A program made the position numbers and the translations under genes. Source: UBA9715 sp003452695 (GTDB lineage: Bacteria > Actinomycetota > Coriobacteriia > Coriobacteriales > Eggerthellaceae). From it: a stretch of DNA of 9,695 bases. Of this stretch, positions 5,240 to 9,695 are shown in pieces; the stretch's first letter is position 1, and every line of letters starts with the position of its first letter. The notes under the pieces were generated by a model. It worked only from the letters and a program-made list of their open reading frames with translations. It had not been told where the DNA came from and did not search any database. The stretch lies in the NCBI GenBank assembly GCA_946625225.1, contig CAMOTA010000101.1:1-9695 (forward strand). The letters run 5' to 3'.

Positions 5240-8125
5240 CTATTGGCCGTGCAGCATGCGCGCCAGGAACTGGCCGGTGTAGCTTTCGGGTACGGCGGCA
5301 ACTTCCTCGGGTGTGCCCGAGGCCACGATGGTGCCGCCGCGTTCGCCGCCTTCGGGTCCCAGGTCGATAATCCGGTCCGCAGACTTTATCACGTCCAGGT
5401 TGTGCTCGATTACCAGCACGGTGTTGCCGGCGTCCACCAAGCGTTGCAGCACTTCCAGCAATTGGCGCACATCTTCGAAGTGGAGCCCCGTCGTGGGCTC
5501 GTCCAAGATATAGAACGTCTTTCCCGTCTGGCGTTTTTGCAGCTCGCTCGAAAGCTTCACGCGCTGGGCTTCGCCGCCGGAAAGCGTCGTTGCGGGCTGG
5601 CCGAGCCGTATGTAGCCCAGGCCCACGTCGTGGAGCGTTTCCAGCTTGCGCTTTATGCCCGGGATGTTCTTGAAGAACTCCAGCGCCTCGTCCACCGTCA
5701 TGTCCAGCACGTCGGCGATGCTCTTGCCGCGGTAGCGCACCTGCAGCGTCTCGCGGTTGTACCTCTTGCCTCCGCATTCCTCGCACGGCACGTAGATGTC
5801 GGGCAGGAAGTGCATCTCTATCTTCAGCTGCCCGTCGCCCTTGCACGCCTCGCAACGGCCGCCCTTCACGTTGAAGGAGAAGCGCCCCGGGGAGTATCCC
5901 CGCGCCTTCGATTCCGCCGTCGAGGCGAACAGGGCGCGGATGTCGTCCCAGAGGCCAATGTAGGTGGCGGGGTTCGAACGAGGGGTGCGGCCGATGGGAC
6001 TCTGGTCGATGTTAATGGCCTTGTCCACCTTCTCGAGCCCGCTTATCTTGCGATAAGGCCCCGTGCGCTTGCGTGCGCGGTTCACGCGGTTCGCCAGCAG
6101 CGGTGCCAACGTGTCGGTTACCAGCGAAGACTTGCCCGAACCGCTTACGCCCGTCACCACCGTGAACGTGCCCACCTCTATTTCCACGTCCAGGTTCTTC
6201 AGGTTGTTGGCCGTGGCTCCCGCAAGTTTCACGCAACCGCGTCCCGGCTTACGGCGCTCGGCGGGCACGGCTATGGTGCGCCTGCCCGACAGATAGTCCG
6301 CGGTAATGGAGCCTTTCGTGCGCGCAACCTTCGCCGGGGTGCCCGCGGCCACCACGAACCCGCCCTGCTCGCCGGCGCCCGGGCCCATGTCCACCACGTA
6401 GTCCGCGGCGCGTATGGTGTCTTCGTCGTGTTCGACCACTACCACGGTGTTGCCCAGGTCGCGCAGGTGCTTCAGCGTCTCTATCAGGCGCGCGTTGTCG
6501 CGCTGGTGCAAGCCGATGGATGGTTCGTCCAAGATGTAGAGCACTCCCATCAGCCCGGCGCCTATCTGCGTTGCCAGGCGAATGCGCTGGGCCTCTCCGC
6601 CCGAAAGCGTTGCGGTGGCCCGCTCCAGCGTAAGGTAGTCCAGGCCGACGTTCACCAGGAAGCGCAGGCGCGCCAGGATTTCCTTCACGATGGGCCCGGC
6701 AATCTGCTCGTCCTGGCCCGTGAATTCGAGCGACTCGAAGAATTCCAGCGATTCCACGGCGCTCATCTCGCACACGTCGTGAATGGACTTCCCGCCGACC
6801 GTCACGGCCAGTATCTCGGGTTTCAGGCGCTTGCCGCCGCAGGTCTTGCAGGGAATCGTGGAGAAGTATGCCTCCATCTTCTCGCGCTGCCGGTCGCTTG
6901 CGGCCTCATGCAGCTTGTCCTCGATTGCCGCAATTGCCCCGTGCCATTCTATGTACCAATAGGTCTCGCGGCCGTCCACGGTAACGTAGTCCACGCGCAC
7001 GCGGCCCTTGCATCCGTGCATGAGTGCGTCGCGCGCTTTCTTGGAAAGGTCCTCCCAGGGCGTGTCGGGCGATTCTCCCACGTGCTGCAGAACCGCGCGC
7101 AGCACCTGCGGATAGTAGTTTCCCGACTTGAAGGGCGCTATTGCTCCCTCGTTCAGCGAAAGCGTGGGGTCCGGCACGACGAGCATCGGATCCACTTCCT
7201 CCCGGCTGCCGATGCCCAGGCATTCGGGGCAGGCGCCGTAGGGAGCGTTGAACGAGAAGTCGCGCGGCTGCAGCTCGTCCATGGAATGCCCGTGCTCGGG
7301 GCAGGCGAGTGCCAGCGAGAACAGGTGCTCGCCTTCGCGCAGGCCGCCCGTGGCGCCCGAAGACGTCGGCGTGTTCGCCGCTTCGGCGCCGTTTTCGCCA
7401 AGCAGCTGGACGAGCACCCTGCCGTCGGCAAGCGTGGTGGCCGTCTCCACCGATTCCGCTATGCGCGTCGTTGCGGATTCCTTCAGCACGACGCGGTCGA
7501 CCACCACGTCTATGAAGTGCTTTATCTTCTTGTTCAGGGTGATGTCCTCGCCCGTCAGGTGCACGATCTCGCCATCGATGCGCACGCGTGCGAAGCCCTC
7601 GCGGTGCAGGTCGGCGAAGAGCTTGGTGAATTCGCCCTTGCGCCCGGTAACGATGGGGGCCATGATGATGGCGCGCGTGGAATCGCCCTCGCCGAGCTTC
7701 AGTATCTCATCGGTAACCTGGTCGGTCGTCTGCTTCCTGATAACGCGCCCGCATTCAGGGCAGTGCGGCACGCCCGTGCGGGCGAACAGCAGGCGCAGGT
7801 AATCGTATATCTCGGTGGTCGTGCCGACGGTCGAACGGGGGTTGCGGCTCGTCGTCTTCTGGTCGATGGACACGGCTGGCGAAAGACCGTCGATGCTGTC
7901 CAGGTCCGGTTTCGACATCTGGCCCAGGAACATGCGGGCATAGCTGGAGAGGCTTTCAACGTAGCGGCGCTGTCCTTCGGCGTACATCGTGTCGAAGGCA
8001 AGCGAAGACTTCCCCGATCCCGAAAGGCCCGTTATGACGACCAGCTTGTCGCGCGGTATCGTCAGGTCGATGTTCTTCAAGTTGTGCTGCCGCGCCCCGC
8101 GAATGACGATAGCGTTCTGGCCCAT
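5240..8125 (-). CDS. uvrA: UvrA, excinuclease ABC subunit A
   Basis: 961 aa, full length. UvrA is a dimeric ABC-type ATPase that finds bulky DNA lesions and loads UvrB. There are two nucleotide-binding halves: Walker A GLSGSGKS (33-40) with signature LSGGEAQR (507-514) and Walker B ILDEPSIGLH (531-540), then Walker A GVSGSGKS (659-666) with signature LSGGEAQR (848-855) and ILDEPTTGLH (873-882). Zinc sites: the C-terminal finger is intact (CEAC 758-761, CEEC 781-784), and a CKTC pair lies at 426-429. In the first zinc module the usual first CxxC is C275-P-E-H278, paired with C299-C302, so one cysteine is replaced by His. A short Gly/Ser/Thr-rich loop lies at about 244-262. ATG 8125 has GGGGG 8 nt upstream. 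It is divergent from gap and 127 nt upstream of the next gene. SOS control is possible (LexA-like box at its promoter). Confidence 0.98.
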   Translation of the reverse strand: MGQNAIVIRGARQHNLKNIDLTIPRDKLVVITGLSGSGKSSLAFDTMYAEGQRRYVESLSSYARMFLGQMSKPDLDSIDGLSPAVSIDQKTTSRNPRSTVGTTTEIYDYLRLLFARTGVPHCPECGRVIRKQTTDQVTDEILKLGEGDSTRAIIMAPIVTGRKGEFTKLFADLHREGFARVRIDGEIVHLTGEDITLNKKIKHFIDVVVDRVVLKESATTRIAESVETATTLADGRVLVQLLGENGAEAANTPTSSGATGGLREGEHLFSLALACPEHGHSMDELQPRDFSFNAPYGACPECLGIGSREEVDPMLVVPDPTLSLNEGAIAPFKSGNYYPQVLRAVLQHVGESPDTPWEDLSKKARDALMHGCKGRVRVDYVTVDGRETYWYIEWHGAIAAIEDKLHEAASDRQREKMEAYFSTIPCKTCGGKRLKPEILAVTVGGKSIHDVCEMSAVESLEFFESLEFTGQDEQIAGPIVKEILARLRFLVNVGLDYLTLERATATLSGGEAQRIRLATQIGAGLMGVLYILDEPSIGLHQRDNARLIETLKHLRDLGNTVVVVEHDEDTIRAADYVVDMGPGAGEQGGFVVAAGTPAKVARTKGSITADYLSGRRTIAVPAERRKPGRGCVKLAGATANNLKNLDVEIEVGTFTVVTGVSGSGKSSLVTDTLAPLLANRVNRARKRTGPYRKISGLEKVDKAINIDQSPIGRTPRSNPATYIGLWDDIRALFASTAESKARGYSPGRFSFNVKGGRCEACKGDGQLKIEMHFLPDIYVPCEECGGKRYNRETLQVRYRGKSIADVLDMTVDEALEFFKNIPGIKRKLETLHDVGLGYIRLGQPATTLSGGEAQRVKLSSELQKRQTGKTFYILDEPTTGLHFEDVRQLLEVLQRLVDAGNTVLVIEHNLDVIKSADRIIDLGPEGGERGGTIVASGTPEEVAAVPESYTGQFLARMLHGQ

Positions 8126-8153
8126 GGTGCGTACCCCCGGTTTCGTAAGATTT

Positions 8154-8165
8154 GAACCCGTATTC
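8154..8165 (-). promoter_or_regulatory. LexA-like (SOS) operator candidate over the uvrA -10
   Basis: In uvrA sense the site reads GAAT-ACGG-GTTC. The Gram-positive LexA/DinR core is GAAC-N4-GTTC, so there is one mismatch in eight fixed bases. From memory, a GAAT half-site also occurs in the Bacillus subtilis recA operator. It overlaps the predicted uvrA -10 (8162-8167), where a repressor would block RNA polymerase, and uvrA is a classic SOS gene. A single site with one mismatch can occur by chance. Confidence 0.4.
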
Positions 8166-8188
8166 TACTTCACAGTGGAATATTTCAA
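8162..8188 (-). promoter_or_regulatory. uvrA: Predicted uvrA promoter
   Basis: On the minus strand TAGAAT (plus 8162-8167, 5 of 6 to consensus) is preceded by TTGAAA (plus 8183-8188, 5 of 6). The 15-nt spacing is shorter than the optimal 17. The expected start is near 8155, giving a leader of about 30 nt that contains the GGGGG ribosome-binding site. It lies in the AT-rich island nearest uvrA. Confidence 0.45.
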
Positions 8189-8251
8189 TAGAATGAAACA
8201 GATGTACGTAATCATTACACAACTCGAATCTCTGGCTCAAACGGTCCCGCC

Positions 8252-8279
8252 ATCGACCCGGCTGAGAAAACAGGTCGAT
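8252..8279. repeat. 7-bp perfect inverted repeat in the uvrA/gap intergenic region
   Basis: ATCGACC (8252-8258) and GGTCGAT (8273-8279) are perfect reverse complements separated by 14 nt. They lie midway between the two predicted divergent promoters. No T-run follows on either strand, so it does not look like a terminator. It could be a protein-binding site or part of an RNA; there is no evidence for either beyond the symmetry. Confidence 0.35.
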
Positions 8280-8433
8280 TGCGCGCATGGAATGTTCACT
8301 CTGCGCAGCCCGGACGGCCAAGCGCGAGGGCAGTTCGAAGTTGCCTCCCGGCCAAGCCATGGGCGGCAGCCGCGCGAAACTGCGGAATAGACCTATGGCC
8401 GAATACTCATCATATTAAATTCATATTTGGGTG

Positions 8434-8439
8434 TATGAT
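8434..8439 (+). promoter_or_regulatory. gap: Likely -10 element of the gap promoter
   Basis: TATGAT (5 of 6 to TATAAT) lies in the AT-rich island upstream of gap. No good -35 is seen at 16-18 nt upstream (CATATT and neighbours), so the promoter may need an activator or another sigma factor. A start near 8446 would give a leader of about 86 nt. Confidence 0.45.
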
Positions 8440-8452
8440 ACAAAGATTGTGT

Positions 8453-8509
8453 CGCTCCGGCAGCGTGCGGGCAACGGAGTGCGCAATGGTTTTGCCGGGA
8501 AGATCCCGG
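8453..8509 (+). promoter_or_regulatory. Structured gap mRNA leader with alternative pairings
   Basis: Two local hairpins are possible. The first pairs 8453-8459 with 8475-8481 (7 bp including one G-U). The second is CCGGGA-AGA-TCCCGG (8495-8509). A competing helix pairs CCGGCA (8457-8462) with TGCCGG (8493-8498), extendable by a G-U at each end. It uses arms of both local hairpins, so the two folds exclude each other. The leader ends just before the purine-rich ribosome-binding site AAAGGAAAGGGG. I do not recognise a known riboswitch class. Confidence 0.35.
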
Positions 8510-8531
8510 TGTGAAAGGAAAGGGGTTTTAC

Positions 8532-9533
8532 ATGACGATTAGGGTTGGTATCAACGGTTTTGGCCGCATTGGGCGCCTGGTATACAGGACGATGGCCAAC
8601 GATCCCGATATCGAAGTCGTCGCGATAAACGACTTGGGCGACATCCCCACGATGGCGCATCTGCTTAAGTACGATTCGGTCCACGGGCGCGCCTTCGACA
8701 CGGTCGAGGCCACCGACGACAGCATCATCGCCGACGGCAAGACGATAAGGGTCCTGTCCGAGAGCGAGCCGGGCAATCTTCCCTGGGGCGACCTGGGCGT
8801 GGACATCGTCGTCGAGTCCACGGGCTTTTTCACCGACGGCACGAAGGCGCGTGCGCACATCGATGCCGGCGCGAAGAAGGTGCTTATCTCGGCACCTGGC
8901 AAGAACGTGGACAACACCATCGTCGTGGGCGTTAACGATGCCGACTACAACAAGGACACCGACAACATCATCTCCAACGCCTCGTGCACGACGAACTGCC
9001 TCGCCCCCTTCGCCAAGGTGCTGCTGGACAATTTCGGCATAAGGCGCGGATACATGAACACGATTCATGCGTTCACCAACGACCAGCGAATCCTCGACTT
9101 GCCGCACAAGGACCTGCGCCGCGCCCGTTCGGCTTCGCAGTCCATGATCCCGACGACGACCGGCGCCGCACGTGCGGTTTCGCTCGTATTGCCCGAGCTG
9201 GCGGGCAAGTTGGACGGCTTCGCCACGCGCGTTCCCACGCCCGACGGGTCGATGGTCGACCTCACCGTCGAACTCGAGAAGAACGTCACCGCCGACCAGA
9301 TTAACGCGGCCATGAAAGCGGCAGCCGAAGGCCCGCTGAAGGGCATCCTGGAATACACCGAGGACCCCATCGTGTCGGTGGACGTAATTGGCAACCCGCA
9401 TTCCTCGATCTTCGACAGCAAGCTGACCATGGTGCTCGGCGGCGAGGGTAATTTCGTGAAATGCGTATCCTGGTACGATAACGAGTGGGGCTATTCCAAC
9501 CGCGTCAAGGACCTCGTGAAGATAATGCTGTAA
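8532..9533 (+). CDS. gap: Glyceraldehyde-3-phosphate dehydrogenase, type I (glycolytic)
   Basis: 333 aa, normal length. It converts glyceraldehyde 3-phosphate, phosphate and NAD+ to 1,3-bisphosphoglycerate in the cytoplasm. The N-terminal Rossmann fold has GINGFGRIGR (6-15), with Asp34 after the second strand. The catalytic Cys152 lies in SCTTNC (151-156), with His179 as its partner (TIHAFT). The loop LDLPHKDLRRAR, with Leu190-Pro191, is typical of NAD-dependent glycolytic GAPDH rather than the NADP form. WYDNEWGYSNR (314-324) is the conserved C-terminal signature. I chose ATG 8532 over an in-frame GTG at 8511 because AAGGGG lies 6 nt upstream and the protein then begins as usual. It is followed by pgk after a strong hairpin. 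Four of 25 Ile codons are ATA, unexpected in a highly expressed GC-rich gene. Confidence 0.98.
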   Translation: MTIRVGINGFGRIGRLVYRTMANDPDIEVVAINDLGDIPTMAHLLKYDSVHGRAFDTVEATDDSIIADGKTIRVLSESEPGNLPWGDLGVDIVVESTGFFTDGTKARAHIDAGAKKVLISAPGKNVDNTIVVGVNDADYNKDTDNIISNASCTTNCLAPFAKVLLDNFGIRRGYMNTIHAFTNDQRILDLPHKDLRRARSASQSMIPTTTGAARAVSLVLPELAGKLDGFATRVPTPDGSMVDLTVELEKNVTADQINAAMKAAAEGPLKGILEYTEDPIVSVDVIGNPHSSIFDSKLTMVLGGEGNFVKCVSWYDNEWGYSNRVKDLVKIML

Positions 9534-9540
9534 GGCAATG

Positions 9541-9572
9541 CGAGGGGCGCAGGCTCAGGCTTGCGCCCCTCG
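9541..9572 (+). terminator. Strong intercistronic hairpin between gap and pgk
   Basis: CGAGGGGCGCA (9541-9551) pairs perfectly with TGCGCCCCTCG (9562-9572). Three more pairs (one G-U) close a TCAG loop, about 14 bp in all. It starts 7 nt after the gap stop. Only TTT follows, then ACCTGG, so it is either a partial terminator or, more likely, a 3' stabiliser or processing element that raises gap message over pgk. The pgk ribosome-binding site begins soon after and no new promoter is obvious. Confidence 0.6.
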
Positions 9573-9596
9573 TTTACCTGGAGAAAGGGAGGAAGC

Positions 9597-9695
9597 ATGG
9601 CTGGTATCAAGACTATCGACAAGCTGGATGCGGCGGGGAAGCGCGTACTCGTGCGCGTGGACTTCAACGTTCCCGTGAAGGACGGCATCGTTACC
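9597..9695 (+). CDS. pgk: Phosphoglycerate kinase (N-terminal fragment, cut by window edge)
   Basis: 33 codons are present; the gene runs off the right edge. Phosphoglycerate kinase transfers the phosphate of 1,3-bisphosphoglycerate to ADP, the step after Gap. The N-terminus MAGIKTIDKLDAAGKRVLVR followed by VDFNVPVKDG matches the family; RVDFNVP is the signature stretch whose Arg and Asp contact 3-phosphoglycerate. The ATG at 9597 is preceded by GGGAGG with a 4-nt spacer, a strong ribosome-binding site. It lies 63 nt after gap, across the hairpin, and is probably co-transcribed with it. In relatives tpiA usually follows, but that lies outside the window. Confidence 0.95.
   Translation, partial: MAGIKTIDKLDAAGKRVLVRVDFNVPVKDGIVT

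Larger units (their letters stand above)
8126..8531. other. Divergent uvrA/gap intergenic region with several inverted repeats
   Basis: 406 nt without a convincing gene. Two AT-rich islands (about 8150-8220 and 8400-8450) stand out from the GC-rich background and hold the likely uvrA and gap promoters. Symmetric elements read directly: TTTCA-N6-TGAAA (8183-8198), GTAAT-C-ATTAC (8208-8218), ATTCTA (8162-8167) with TAGAAT (8189-8194), ATCGACC with GGTCGAT (8252-8258/8273-8279), and an imperfect hairpin centred on TTCGAA (8326-8347). The centre (about 8220-8400) has no recognised function. Open frames crossing it lack ribosome-binding sites and run into known genes in the wrong frame. Confidence 0.6.

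Noticed and set aside
5027..8155. A 1042-codon plus-strand open frame spanning all of uvrA.
   Set aside because: It is antisense to an intact uvrA with every family motif, and it contains no recognisable domain. Long antisense frames are expected in GC-rich genes with biased third positions. The same holds for the 643-codon frame at 2438-4369 opposite uvrC.
8169..8194. A plus-strand promoter TTCACA...TAGAAT for gap or a small RNA.
   Set aside because: The spacing is only 14 nt and it lies about 340 nt from gap. TATGAT at 8434 is a better placed -10.
7956..8360. A minus-strand frame starting in the uvrA/gap intergenic region (134 codons).
   Set aside because: It has no ribosome-binding site before its ATG, its second half overlaps uvrA out of frame, and its composition is unlike the neighbouring genes.
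8279..8542. A plus-strand frame running from the intergenic region into gap (87 codons).
   Set aside because: It starts with TTG, has no ribosome-binding site, shows no domain, and overlaps the gap start in another frame.
1..9695. Signs of a mobile element, prophage, CRISPR array or defence island.
   Set aside because: All recognised genes are core housekeeping genes, intact and evenly GC-rich. No direct repeats, integrase, transposase or spacer-repeat pattern were seen.

Overview
The window looks like chromosomal housekeeping DNA from a high-GC Gram-positive bacterium. The family variants and gene order fit Actinomycetota, most likely class Coriobacteriia (an Eggerthella/Slackia/Adlercreutzia-like gut anaerobe). 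This placement rests on recognising the protein sequences and is not a database result. There is no rRNA, tRNA, CRISPR array, transposase, phage gene or attachment site, and no gene is visibly broken.

Layout. Positions 1-8125 are read on the minus strand. In transcription order they hold uvrA, a gap of 127 nt, an unrecognised membrane-anchored protein, uvrC, rapZ, yvcK and whiA (cut off by the left edge). From the anchored protein to whiA the spacings are 8 nt, 82 nt, a 4-nt overlap and 8 nt, so these five genes look like one transcription unit, perhaps with an extra start before rapZ. A 406-nt divergent intergenic region (8126-8531) separates uvrA from the plus-strand genes gap and pgk, the latter cut off by the right edge. 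A strong hairpin lies between gap and pgk.

How the genes work together. UvrA and UvrC are two of the three parts of bacterial nucleotide excision repair; uvrB is not in the window. RapZ, YvcK and WhiA form the conserved trio linked to amino-sugar/cell-envelope precursor control and to sporulation or division control in Gram-positive bacteria. Gap and Pgk are consecutive steps of lower glycolysis. Many actinobacteria keep uvrA, uvrC-rapZ-yvcK-whiA and gap-pgk-tpi as neighbours. Here the neighbourhood is kept, but gap-pgk lies on the far side of uvrA and is read divergently.

I found no new defence system or other exotic system. The points most worth a second look are: an uncharacterised anchored protein between the two repair genes, with an apparently leaderless promoter; a perfect 22-nt palindrome inside its low-complexity segment; a UvrC whose iron-sulphur cysteine set is rearranged; a LexA-like box over the predicted uvrA -10; and a gap mRNA leader that can form two mutually exclusive folds.
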